This document shows, in pieces, positions 56,448-64,000 of a stretch of 64,000 nt of DNA. A program made the translations under genes and the position numbers. Position 1 is the first letter of the stretch. Every line of letters starts with the position of its first letter. The notes beneath the pieces are model-generated. The model made no database searches, was not told where the DNA came from, and saw only the letters and a list, made by a program, of their open reading frames with translations. The DNA is from Aquimarina pacifica (lineage in GTDB: Bacteria > Bacteroidota > Bacteroidia > Flavobacteriales > Flavobacteriaceae): positions 1 through 64,000 of the forward strand of contig NZ_JACC01000030.1 in NCBI RefSeq assembly GCF_000520955.1, written 5' to 3'.

Positions 56448-56826
56448 GAGCAAATGGGGCGCTTAATTTAAAGTCAGGAATCATTACCTGAAATTTTCTT
56501 GTAGAAGTAAAATTAACCATATTGTAATGCCCTTTCATAGCTCCAAAAGGAGAACTCAGAAGACAGCCGCTGTTATAAACATGTGACTCTCCTGGCTTTA
56601 AGACGGGTTTTTTTCCGATTACACCTTCTCCTTCAACAATTTCGGTATTATTGAGAGCGTCCTTTATTTCCCAGAAACGCGAAGTAAGCTGCACAGAGTC
56701 TTTGCTTTGGTTCTCTATCGTAATACGATAACCAAAAGCAAAGTGCACCTTGTAGTTCTTATAGAACGTGCCTTCGAAGGTAGTGTCTACCGAAATCTTT
56801 ATGCCGCTGGTGATTTGTTGAACCAT
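56440..56826 (-). CDS. apaG: ApaG domain protein
   Basis: A 128-residue single-domain protein with the immunoglobulin-like ApaG fold: GYRITIENQSKDSVQLTSRF, GEGVIGKKPVLKPGESHVYN and FGAMKGHYNMVNFTSTRKFQ are conserved. ApaG was linked in Salmonella to cobalt/magnesium phenotypes; its biochemical role is unsettled and it may bind pyrophosphate-containing ligands. The gene overlaps the convergent upstream-strand gene by 8 bp at the stops. Confidence 0.93.
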   Translation of the reverse strand: MVQQITSGIKISVDTTFEGTFYKNYKVHFAFGYRITIENQSKDSVQLTSRFWEIKDALNNTEIVEGEGVIGKKPVLKPGESHVYNSGCLLSSPFGAMKGHYNMVNFTSTRKFQVMIPDFKLSAPFALN

Positions 56827-57217
56827 AACTATGTGTAATAGCGTTTCTTAATTAAAAAAGTTCTACGCTAAAATAATGGCTAAAATAATAAATATTTGAT
56901 TTGATAACAGAAATTTAACAAGAGATTTGATTATTTGTTAATAATAAAACTTTATAAAATGCCGGGTTTTTTGATAAGTTTCGGGGAAATATTTTATCAA
57001 TATGCTCTATTTTGATTAAGCTTAAGTTGTGTTATATGTTTGATTTACTGTTGTTTTTGTTTATGAAATAACGTTTTTTTAAATAATTTTTTTGTCATTT
57101 TTTAAGATGTGTTTTTTTGTCAAACTTTATATAATTAATCAAGTAATTTATAAGTTATTAGCTGCTATAAAGTTATGAATGTTGTTTCTTTTTTATGTTC
57201 ACGGGGAGTATGGGTAT
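56827..57217. other. AT-rich intergenic region
   Basis: This 391-bp gap lies between the apaG start and the plug-protein stop. It is strongly AT-rich with T runs (gtttttttaaataattttttt-type around 57070-57120). No gene, RNA or convincing promoter was identified. Confidence 0.5.
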
Positions 57218-58468
57218 TTAATTGGTTATGTTTGATGTGTTTCCGACACCAATTCCTATAGCTCTGTCGTAGCGTCCGTTGGGATTTCTGTAATATGGGA
57301 TTACAATGTACTCGTTTTCAGTTTCGTCAAAATTTCCGCTAATAAACCCAGGATCAATACTTCCGTCAGGTCGTAAAAGGATGAATTTGTAATTATAGAA
57401 ACCTTGTTTAAACAACCTTTTATTTTCGAATATTTTCTTTTCCTTGTTATATTTTAATAAGGTAGTGTTGTCTAAGGTAAAGTTGTTGAAGTTTCCGTAA
57501 ATATGTATTTCTCCTCCTTGTAAAGGTTCGTAACATTGAAGAGAAAAGTGCATCCAAACGTAGTCGGCTTCTACAGAGCTGTCATCTGCATTTAGATTTC
57601 GTACAACAAATTTTCCATTAATATCTGGATTATAGGTGTATTGTCGATTTGCTCTTGTAATATTGGTGTAGAGGTAGTTGTGGTATATTTCGTTTAATTC
57701 AATATACCTTGTAGAAACATTTGAGGCTCTGATGTCTTTACTGTCAAATGACAAATACTCGTTTTCTGCCCAGAAAGCAGCTTCTTGATCGTATTTATAA
57801 ATAAGGCTATTGCCTAGTGTGAACTGCGGAATTAAATTGGTGATAGCATCTTCGAGATTGTTGTTTTTTATGACTAAAGTCTTGACTGTTCTTTTTGGGT
57901 TTCTTAAAATTTCGTTGGGAGAATTAATTTCAAACTGAATACATTGTTTGGTGTCAATAAATGCTAAGTTTCTTGATCTTTTGGTTGTGACTTGTACTGT
58001 GGTTACTGGTTCGTAAATGATGAATTTTTTGATAAAAACGACTTCATCATCATCATTGTATATCTCTATTATATAGTTGCCACTCACTTTTAGTTTTCTT
58101 GTATCTTCATTTGGAATACTGAGCCTATAGTGGCTGTACATCTGTAATGTATTAAAAGAGTTTTCGTAATCGGTAATTCTAATTTCGTCAAAACCTTCCA
58201 TGAATTCATTTTTATATAATGAGGAGGGGGTCCAGTCAAAATTATAATGACTTATTCTGTAATAATAATCCGCTTCATCTCCATTAATGTCGTCAAATGT
58301 AAGTTCAAAAGACTCTCCTAATTTAATAATGGGAGTGCCTGCTAAATCTGCATTTGTAACGAATTGAATTGTCTTGATGTGCTCTGCAGTTACTTGAGTA
58401 AAAGTATTTTGAGTGTATAAGCAAAAAAAGAGCGCAAAAAATAGATGTTTTAAAGATTTCGTTAGCAT
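57218..58468 (-). CDS. T9SS plug protein (DUF5103 family)
   Basis: A 416-residue secreted protein with signal peptide (LFFALFFCLYTQNTFTQ). DUF5103 hallmarks include ELTFDDINGDEADYYYRISH, YNFDWTPSSLYKNEFMEGFD, YSHYRLSIPNEDTRKLKVSG and the C-terminal YGNFNNFTLDNTTLLKYNK with GFYNYKFILLRPDG. In Flavobacterium johnsoniae the family member was identified as the plug that closes the periplasmic side of the SprA translocon. It is predicted to be beta-rich and periplasmic. It is divergent from nqrA. Confidence 0.9.
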   Translation of the reverse strand: MLTKSLKHLFFALFFCLYTQNTFTQVTAEHIKTIQFVTNADLAGTPIIKLGESFELTFDDINGDEADYYYRISHYNFDWTPSSLYKNEFMEGFDEIRITDYENSFNTLQMYSHYRLSIPNEDTRKLKVSGNYIIEIYNDDDEVVFIKKFIIYEPVTTVQVTTKRSRNLAFIDTKQCIQFEINSPNEILRNPKRTVKTLVIKNNNLEDAITNLIPQFTLGNSLIYKYDQEAAFWAENEYLSFDSKDIRASNVSTRYIELNEIYHNYLYTNITRANRQYTYNPDINGKFVVRNLNADDSSVEADYVWMHFSLQCYEPLQGGEIHIYGNFNNFTLDNTTLLKYNKEKKIFENKRLFKQGFYNYKFILLRPDGSIDPGFISGNFDETENEYIVIPYYRNPNGRYDRAIGIGVGNTSNITN

Positions 58469-58614
58469 TGTTGTAAGAGTTGATAGGTGTAAATATAAAC
58501 AAAATGCATGCCTAACTGGATATGATAATTTTTTTAGTCTTTAGTTATTTATTTAGAAACATTATAAATAAAATCTTAACATAGAACCTGCTTTTACTTA
58601 CGTGTTTTAATTAT

Positions 58615-58622
58615 TAAATTTG
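58615..58622 (+). promoter_or_regulatory. Promoter -7 element of the nqr operon
   Basis: TAAATTTG matches TAnnTTTG exactly, 36 bp before the nqrA ATG. The nearest -33-like triplet is CTG at 58588-58590 with a 24-bp spacer; no TTG is present. Confidence 0.45.
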
Positions 58623-58658
58623 CTCGATTTTTTTAGTTAATTAACATAGACTACAAAT

Positions 58659-60014
58659 ATGTCAAAAGACATTCGTATCAGAAAGGGTTTGGACATTAAA
58701 CTTGTTGGCGAAGCAGAAAAGAACACTGTAGGAGCTACCAAAAGTAATGTTTACGCAATTAAGCCTGACGATTTCCATGGTGTAATCCCCAAAGTTATTG
58801 CTAAACAAGGGACAGAAGTAAAAGCCGGAGAACCAATTTTTCAATCTAAATCTAATGAAACAGTACTATTTCCTTCTCCTGTGAGTGGTGAAATAGTAGA
58901 GATAGTTCGTGGAGCGAAGAGAAAAATTTTGGCATTCAAAATTCTAGCAGATAAGGAACAGCAATATGCTGATTTTGGAATAAAAGATGTAAACGCAATG
59001 AACGGAGATGAGGTTAAGACTCATCTGTTATCTTCTGGATGTTGGCCATTTATTAAGCAACGTCCTTATGATGTTATTGCAAACCCAGAAGTGGCTCCAA
59101 AGGCTATCTTTGTATCAGGGTATACAACCGCTCCTCTTGCAGCAGATAGTGATTATGTGCTGTCAGGAAAAGAAAACGAACTACAAGCGGCTGTTACTGC
59201 TTTGAGTAAGTTAACGTCAGGAGAAGTGCATGTTTCTGTAGGTAAAAATGGAGATTCTCCTCTTAAAGGGCTAAATAATGTAACCTTACATACTGTTTCT
59301 GGACCACATCCTGCAGGAAATGTAAGTGTGCAAATTTCTAAAGTAGATCCTATTAATAAGGGAGAAGTCGTTTGGGTGGTAAATCCACAGGATTTATTAA
59401 TAATAGGAGAATTATTACTTACAGGTAAGTTCAATGCAGAAAGAACTGTTGCTTTGGTAGGTTCTTGTGTTAAAAAACCAAGATATTATACGACCAAAAT
59501 AGGAGCCGAGGTTTCAACTATTGTCTACGATTCAGGAGTTACTGATGAAAGTAATATTAGAATCATTAGTGGTGATGTTTTGACTGGTGAGAATGTAAAA
59601 CCAGATGGATATTTGGGGTATTATCATAATACGCTAAGTGTTATTCCTGAAGGAAATGATTATGAGCTATTTGGATGGAATAAGCCTATTTTTAATAAAA
59701 TTTCTCCATCAAGAGCTCTAACATTTTCATGGTTGTTTCCGAATAAGAAATATGACCTTAACACCAATACGAATGGAGAGCATAGAGCCTTTGTAGTAAC
59801 TGGTAATTATGAAGGTGTTTTTCCTTTTGATATTTACCCATTGCAATTGCTTAAGGCATGTGCCGTAAACGATCTTGATGCAATGGAGCAATTAGGGATG
59901 TATGAGATTGCTCCCGAAGATTTTGCGTTAACCGAATTTATATGTGTTTCTAAACAACCACATCAGCAAATGATTAGAGAAGGTTTAGACTTAATGTTAA
60001 AAGAAATAGGATAG
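58659..60014 (+). CDS. nqrA: Na+-translocating NADH:quinone reductase subunit A
   Basis: The 451-residue peripheral, quinone-side subunit of the sodium-pumping NADH dehydrogenase. Family traits include IRIRKGLDIKLVGEAEKNT, YAIKPDDFHGVIPKVIAKQG, VLFPSPVSGEIVEIVRGAKR, SGCWPFIKQRPYDVIANPE and VSGPHPAGNVSVQISKVDPI. It opens the nqrABCDEF operon, with 4 bp to nqrB. Confidence 0.96.
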   Translation: MSKDIRIRKGLDIKLVGEAEKNTVGATKSNVYAIKPDDFHGVIPKVIAKQGTEVKAGEPIFQSKSNETVLFPSPVSGEIVEIVRGAKRKILAFKILADKEQQYADFGIKDVNAMNGDEVKTHLLSSGCWPFIKQRPYDVIANPEVAPKAIFVSGYTTAPLAADSDYVLSGKENELQAAVTALSKLTSGEVHVSVGKNGDSPLKGLNNVTLHTVSGPHPAGNVSVQISKVDPINKGEVVWVVNPQDLLIIGELLLTGKFNAERTVALVGSCVKKPRYYTTKIGAEVSTIVYDSGVTDESNIRIISGDVLTGENVKPDGYLGYYHNTLSVIPEGNDYELFGWNKPIFNKISPSRALTFSWLFPNKKYDLNTNTNGEHRAFVVTGNYEGVFPFDIYPLQLLKACAVNDLDAMEQLGMYEIAPEDFALTEFICVSKQPHQQMIREGLDLMLKEIG

Positions 60015-60018
60015 GGCT

Positions 60019-61263
60019 ATGGGATTAAAAGATAAATTACATAAACTTAAGCTTAAGTACCAAGGTAAAAAAATGGCTCCGGCGTTTAATGCAATTCATA
60101 CGTTTCTTTATTTACCTAATGAAACTACGCATTCTGGAGGACATATTAGAGGAGCAGATGATCTAAAGCGTACAATGAACACGGTGATTATGTCACTAAT
60201 ACCATGTCTGATTTTTGGAATGTTTAATGCAGGATATCAGCACTATTTAGCGTTAGGAGAAATAGAAGCAGTGTCAAATGGCTTTTTTAGCTCAGAATTT
60301 TGGTCATGGGATAATCTCGTGATTGGTCTTTGGCAAGTACTTCCGCTAGTTGTTGTGTCTTATGGAGTAGGATTAGCAGTAGAATTTGTTTTTGCTGTAA
60401 TAAAAGGTCACGAAGTAGAAGAGGGATATTTGGTAACAGGGATGTTAGTGCCTTTGATTGTTCCTGTAGATACACCTTTATGGATGTTGGCAGTAGCCGT
60501 TATATTCGGTGTTGTTATAGGAAAAGAAGTTTTTGGTGGTACAGGAATGAATATTCTAAACCCAGCATTAACAATAAGAGCATTTTTATTCTTTGCATAT
60601 CCAACATGGATGTCTGGAGATAAAGTTTGGGTTCATGGTGCTGTAGAAAGAGCTGGTGAGATTGCTAACGGAGCTAAATTAGATGCGATGTCAGGAGAAA
60701 CCATTCTGGGAGGACTCGCACAAGGAAAGAATATTGTAGGTAGCCAAGATGCTACATACTCAATAGCTGATGCTTTCTTAGGATTTATTCCGGGGTCAGT
60801 AGGTGAAACTTCTGCCTTACTAATTTTGTTAGGAGGTTTGTTTCTTGTTTTTACAAAAATCGGAAGTTGGAGGATTATGTTAAGTGCCGTATTAGGGACT
60901 TTGATTATGGGACTAATTTTTAACGGAGTAACTAGTGCAGGATGGATCACAGAATCTAGTAAGTTTTATGGATTGATGAATCTAGAGTTTTGGAAGCATC
61001 TAATCGTTGGTGGTATAGCGTTCGGAATCGTCTTTATGGCAACAGATCCCGTAACCGCTTCGCAGACCAATAAAGGAAAATGGATATATGGATTCTTAAT
61101 AGGGTTTATTTCTATATTGATTCGAGTATTTAACCCAGCATATCCCGAAGGAGTATTTTTGGCAATTTTGTTAATGAATGTGTTTGCTCCAACCATTGAT
61201 CATTATGTGGTTCAAGGAAATATCAAGAAAAGAATGAAACGTTTAAAACTTAAAACGGCGTAG
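60019..61263 (+). CDS. nqrB: Na+-translocating NADH:quinone reductase subunit B
   Basis: A 414-residue inner-membrane subunit with about ten spans. It carries one of two covalently bound FMN cofactors; the acceptor Thr is probably residue 228 in DAMSGETIL. Other conserved segments are THSGGHIRGADDLKRTMNT, GKEVFGGTGMNILNPALTIR, FFAYPTWMSGDKVW and FMATDPVTASQTNKGKWIYG. It also binds riboflavin and quinone in other species. The next subunit starts 3 bp later. Confidence 0.95.
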   Translation: MGLKDKLHKLKLKYQGKKMAPAFNAIHTFLYLPNETTHSGGHIRGADDLKRTMNTVIMSLIPCLIFGMFNAGYQHYLALGEIEAVSNGFFSSEFWSWDNLVIGLWQVLPLVVVSYGVGLAVEFVFAVIKGHEVEEGYLVTGMLVPLIVPVDTPLWMLAVAVIFGVVIGKEVFGGTGMNILNPALTIRAFLFFAYPTWMSGDKVWVHGAVERAGEIANGAKLDAMSGETILGGLAQGKNIVGSQDATYSIADAFLGFIPGSVGETSALLILLGGLFLVFTKIGSWRIMLSAVLGTLIMGLIFNGVTSAGWITESSKFYGLMNLEFWKHLIVGGIAFGIVFMATDPVTASQTNKGKWIYGFLIGFISILIRVFNPAYPEGVFLAILLMNVFAPTIDHYVVQGNIKKRMKRLKLKTA

Positions 61264-61266
61264 ATC

Positions 61267-62022
61267 ATGGCAATTAATACAGATAAAAATTCGTATACAA
61301 TTATATTTGCCATAGCAATGGTAGTTGTGGTAGGTTCTCTATTGGCATTTACAGCCTCTTCATTAAAGGAAAGGATTTCTGAAAATAAAAGAACAGAGAA
61401 ACAACAAAATATTTTATTTGCAATGGGTGTTGCGGATAAAGAAGATCCTAATGAATTTGTTCCTGCAGAACAAGCAGAAGAATTATTCAAAAAGTATGTT
61501 GGAGATAAGCAATTTATTGTTACCGGAAGTTCAGCAAAGAAAACAGGTGATGCCTTTGATATAGAGGTTAAGAAAGAAAATGATAAGGTAAAAGCAGATG
61601 CTAATTATCAAAGAAAGATGCCTTTGTTTATTGGAGAAAAAGATGGAGAAGAATATTATATAGTGCCCGTAAGAGGAAATGGACTTTGGGATGCTATTTG
61701 GGGGTATGTATCGTTAGATAAAGAATTCAAAACCGTAAAAGGAGCATTCTTTGATCATAAGGGAGAAACTCCAGGTTTAGGAGCCAATATAAAAGAAGCA
61801 TATTTTAGAGATGATTTCATAGGGGAGCATATTGTTGATGCTGCTGGAAATTATAAAGGAATTACAGTAAAGAAAGGTAATGCCGATCCTAAAAATGTAA
61901 GAAAAGATGATAATGCTGTTGATGCAATGGCTGGGGCGACAATTACTGGTGACGGAGTTACTGTAATGGTCAAAAAAGGAATGAAGATGTATCAAGCTTA
62001 TTTTGAAACTTTAAAAAAATAA
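61267..62022 (+). CDS. nqrC: Na+-translocating NADH:quinone reductase subunit C
   Basis: A 251-residue protein with one N-terminal membrane span (SYTIIFAIAMVVVVGSLLAF) and a periplasmic FMN-binding domain. The covalent FMN acceptor is Thr225 in VDAMAGATITGDGV, the expected family site. GYVSLDKEFKTVKGAFFDHK and GETPGLGANIKEAYF are further FMN-domain motifs. It accepts electrons from NqrF/NqrD-E and passes them to NqrB. NqrD starts 3 bp after the stop. Confidence 0.95.
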   Translation: MAINTDKNSYTIIFAIAMVVVVGSLLAFTASSLKERISENKRTEKQQNILFAMGVADKEDPNEFVPAEQAEELFKKYVGDKQFIVTGSSAKKTGDAFDIEVKKENDKVKADANYQRKMPLFIGEKDGEEYYIVPVRGNGLWDAIWGYVSLDKEFKTVKGAFFDHKGETPGLGANIKEAYFRDDFIGEHIVDAAGNYKGITVKKGNADPKNVRKDDNAVDAMAGATITGDGVTVMVKKGMKMYQAYFETLKK

Positions 62023-62025
62023 CAA

Positions 62026-62721
62026 ATGGCTGAAGTAACAACAGAAGAAAAAGTTAAAGTAAAAGAGCCTAAAGAGCCTTTGTTTTCTAAGAAAAACAGA
62101 AAACTATTATCTGATCCGTTGGCTGATAATAACCCAATAACCATTCAGGTACTAGGAATTTGTTCTGCATTAGCAATTACTGCCCAATTGAAACCTTCAA
62201 TTGTTATGGCAATTTCGGTAATCTTTGTACTAGGAATTGGTAACGTAGTGATTTCTTTAATGAGAAATATTATTCCTTCAAAAATTAGAATTATCGTACA
62301 GTTAGTAGTTGTTGCTGCTTTGGTAATTGTAGTTGATCAAGTGTTGAAAGCCTTTGCATATACCTTGAGTAAAGAACTTTCTGTATTTATAGGATTGATT
62401 ATTACCAATTGTATTATCATGGGACGATTTGAAGCATTCGCATTAGGAAATGGTCCATGGAAATCATTTTTAGACGGAATAGGAAACGCTGCAGGATACG
62501 GAGTATTACTAATTATTGTAGCATTTTTTAGAGAGTTATTAGGTTCAGGTACACTATTTGGAATCAAAGTTTTAGGAGATCCAATAGAAAAAACCGGCTT
62601 ATACGCTCTAGGATATGAAAACAATGGATTTATGGTACTTGCACCGATGGCGTTGATTACTGTTGGTGTTATCATTTGGATCCAGAGAAGTAAAAACAAG
62701 GCATTAATAGAAGATCATTAG
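62026..62721 (+). CDS. nqrD: Na+-translocating NADH:quinone reductase subunit D
   Basis: A 231-residue membrane subunit with about six spans. With NqrE it forms the inverted pair that holds a membrane-embedded iron centre; Cys in [13 protein letters not shown] and [18 protein letters not shown] are the likely ligands. Other conserved sections are [19 protein letters not shown] and [21 protein letters not shown] 58-bp spacer precedes nqrE, the largest gap inside the operon. Confidence 0.95.
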   Translation: MAEVTTEEKVKVKEPKEPLFSKKNRKLLSDPLADNNPITIQVLGICSALAITAQLKPSIVMAISVIFVLGIGNVVISLMRNIIPSKIRIIVQLVVVAALVIVVDQVLKAFAYTLSKELSVFIGLIITNCIIMGRFEAFALGNGPWKSFLDGIGNAAGYGVLLIIVAFFRELLGSGTLFGIKVLGDPIEKTGLYALGYENNGFMVLAPMALITVGVIIWIQRSKNKALIEDH

Positions 62722-62779
62722 ATAGATTCACAGTTATAATAGAGCTTTTTGTAGTTCATTAAAACTAAAAAGGAATAAA

Positions 62780-63499
62780 ATGGAATATTTAGAATTATTT
62801 TTAAAATCAATCTTCATCGATAATATGGTATTCGCGTTCTTTTTGGGAATGTGTTCATACTTAGCCGTATCCAAAAAAGTTTCTACAGCTGTAGGGTTAG
62901 GAGCTGCGGTGATATTTGTACTCGCAATAACAGTACCTTTAAATTTTTTATTGGATAAATATATTTTAAGAGATGGAGCTTTAACTTGGTTAGGTGAAGA
63001 GTATAAGGATTATGACTTGAGTTTTCTAACCTTTATTTTGTTTATTGCTACCATTGCAACCATGGTACAATTAGTAGAAATAGTAGTAGAGAAATTCTCT
63101 CCCTCATTATATAATTCATTAGGTATATTTTTACCATTAATAGCAGTGAATTGTGCCATTTTGGGAGGCTCTTTATTTATGCAACAAAAAGAATTTTCTA
63201 ATATTTCTCAAGCTGCAGTTTATGGAATTGGATCAGGAATAGGATGGTTTCTAGCAATATTGGCAATAGCTGCTATACGCGAGAAGATTAGATATTCTAA
63301 TGTTCCGGCACCTTTAAGAGGATTAGGAATTACATTCATTCTGACAGGATTAATGGCAATAGGTTTTATGAGTTTTGGTGGAATGCTAACAGGTGGTGAA
63401 GAGGAAGAGAAAAAAGAGTCAGGAGCTGCTCAGATAGAACAACAGGAGGAAACTGAAAAAGAAATAGCCCAAAATACTAACACTACAATACTTAAGTAA
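62780..63499 (+). CDS. nqrE: Na+-translocating NADH:quinone reductase subunit E
   Basis: A 239-residue membrane subunit, homologous and inverted relative to NqrD. Likely iron-ligand Cys are in [15 protein letters not shown] and [15 protein letters not shown]. It has about six spans. The C-terminus carries an unusual charged tail rich in Glu/Gln (about residues 210-239: [14 protein letters not shown] onward), not part of the core fold. nqrF starts one base after the stop. Confidence 0.95.
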   Translation: MEYLELFLKSIFIDNMVFAFFLGMCSYLAVSKKVSTAVGLGAAVIFVLAITVPLNFLLDKYILRDGALTWLGEEYKDYDLSFLTFILFIATIATMVQLVEIVVEKFSPSLYNSLGIFLPLIAVNCAILGGSLFMQQKEFSNISQAAVYGIGSGIGWFLAILAIAAIREKIRYSNVPAPLRGLGITFILTGLMAIGFMSFGGMLTGGEEEEKKESGAAQIEQQEETEKEIAQNTNTTILK

Positions 63500-63500
63500 T

Positions 63501-64000
63501 ATGATATTTTTAGAAGCATCTACCGGAGGGACAATAGCTTTAACGATAATTTTGTTTATGGCGTTAGTTCTTGTTTTGGTAGGAATTTTATTATTCGCCA
63601 AAGATAAATTACTGCCTTCTGGACCAGTAAAAATTAAAATTAATGGTGAAAAGGAAATCGAAGTAGCATCTGGTGGTACGTTGCTATCAACATTAGGAGC
63701 ACAAAAAATATTTTTGCCTTCTGCTTGCGGAGGAGGAGGAACTTGTATTCAATGTGAGTGTCATGTATTAGAAGGAGGAGGAGAAGCATTACCTACAGAG
63801 ACGCCTCATTTCTCTCGTAAAGAGTTAAAGCATGGAGCACGTCTTGCTTGTCAAGTTAAGGTGAAACAAGATATGAACATTCAGATTCCCGAAGAAGTAT
63901 TCGGAATCAAAAAATGGGAAGCAGAAGTAGTGCGTAACTATAATGTGGCTTCTTTTATTAAAGAATTTGTAGTTCGTATTCCTGAGGATATGGGATATAA
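63501..64000 (+). CDS. nqrF: Na+-translocating NADH:quinone reductase subunit F (3' end outside window)
   Basis: The first about 166 residues, cut by the window edge. An N-terminal membrane span (IALTIILFMALVLVLVGILL) is followed by a 2Fe-2S ferredoxin domain with Cys ligands in PSACGGGGTCIQCECHVL and GARLACQVKV. The start of the FAD-binding reductase domain is visible (VVRIPEDMGY). NqrF takes electrons from NADH and starts the chain to quinone. The frame is open at 64000. Confidence 0.95.
   Translation, partial: MIFLEASTGGTIALTIILFMALVLVLVGILLFAKDKLLPSGPVKIKINGEKEIEVASGGTLLSTLGAQKIFLPSACGGGGTCIQCECHVLEGGGEALPTETPHFSRKELKHGARLACQVKVKQDMNIQIPEEVFGIKKWEAEVVRNYNVASFIKEFVVRIPEDMGY

Noticed and set aside
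1..64000. tRNA, rRNA, insertion sequences, prophage or attachment sites
   Set aside because: No cloverleaf-like sequences, transposase domains, integrases or terminal inverted repeats were recognised in any gap.

Overview
The window looks like chromosome from a marine member of the Flavobacteriaceae (Bacteroidota), possibly close to Aquimarina; the genus is only a guess. Four things support the family: low G+C; several Type IX secretion system (T9SS) parts and substrates (PorP/SprF, PorT, the DUF5103 plug protein, type A and type B sorting domains); promoter-like TAnnTTTG elements without clear Shine-Dalgarno sites; and a primary sigma factor lacking region 1.1. An Na+-translocating NADH:quinone reductase operon fits a marine lifestyle.

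Layout. (1) 1-5274: the 3' part of a huge repeat adhesin exported by the T9SS, followed by its PorP/SprF-type partner. (2) 5294-7594: a DUF748/AsmA-like envelope protein on the minus strand. (3) 7991-24636: the main accessory element, a two-gene Tc toxin locus. It encodes a fused TcB-TcC protein of 2385 aa with an unrecognised C-terminal cargo, then a TcA-like subunit of 3140 aa. (4) 24918-29427: a TPR sensor kinase with a LytTR regulator, an MtfA-like peptidase and a Bax-inhibitor-1 protein. (5) 29515-34267, minus strand: a secreted VCBS/ASPIC protein, a membrane-bound AraC regulator, ribulose-phosphate epimerase and two tandem BLUF photoreceptors. (6) 34480-43257, minus strand: a housekeeping block of rpoD, pnp, rpsO, accD, fbaA and tamL. 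(7) 43295-48637: an rRNA/tRNA methyltransferase, porT, ubiE and the trkA-trkH potassium uptake pair. (8) 48814-56826: aminotransferase, desaturase, rsmG, pruA, an NRDE protein, a possible permuted papain-fold protein and apaG. (9) 57218-64000: the T9SS plug protein, divergent from nqrABCDEF; nqrF runs off the end of the window.

How the genes work together. The adhesin, SprF, PorT and plug protein are pieces of one secretion and gliding system spread along the chromosome. NqrA-F makes a sodium motive force and TrkAH handles potassium. The Tc locus should build an A/BC injection machine: an A pentamer as receptor-binding translocation channel, and a BC cocoon that holds and self-cleaves the cargo. 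No secretion signal, immunity gene or lysis cassette is visible beside it. The neighbouring kinase/LytTR pair could regulate it, but that rests on position only.

Most exciting candidate: the two-gene Tc locus with its unrecognised roughly 305-residue cargo domain and an A subunit extended at the N-terminus. The twin BLUF genes with a duplicated upstream element come next.
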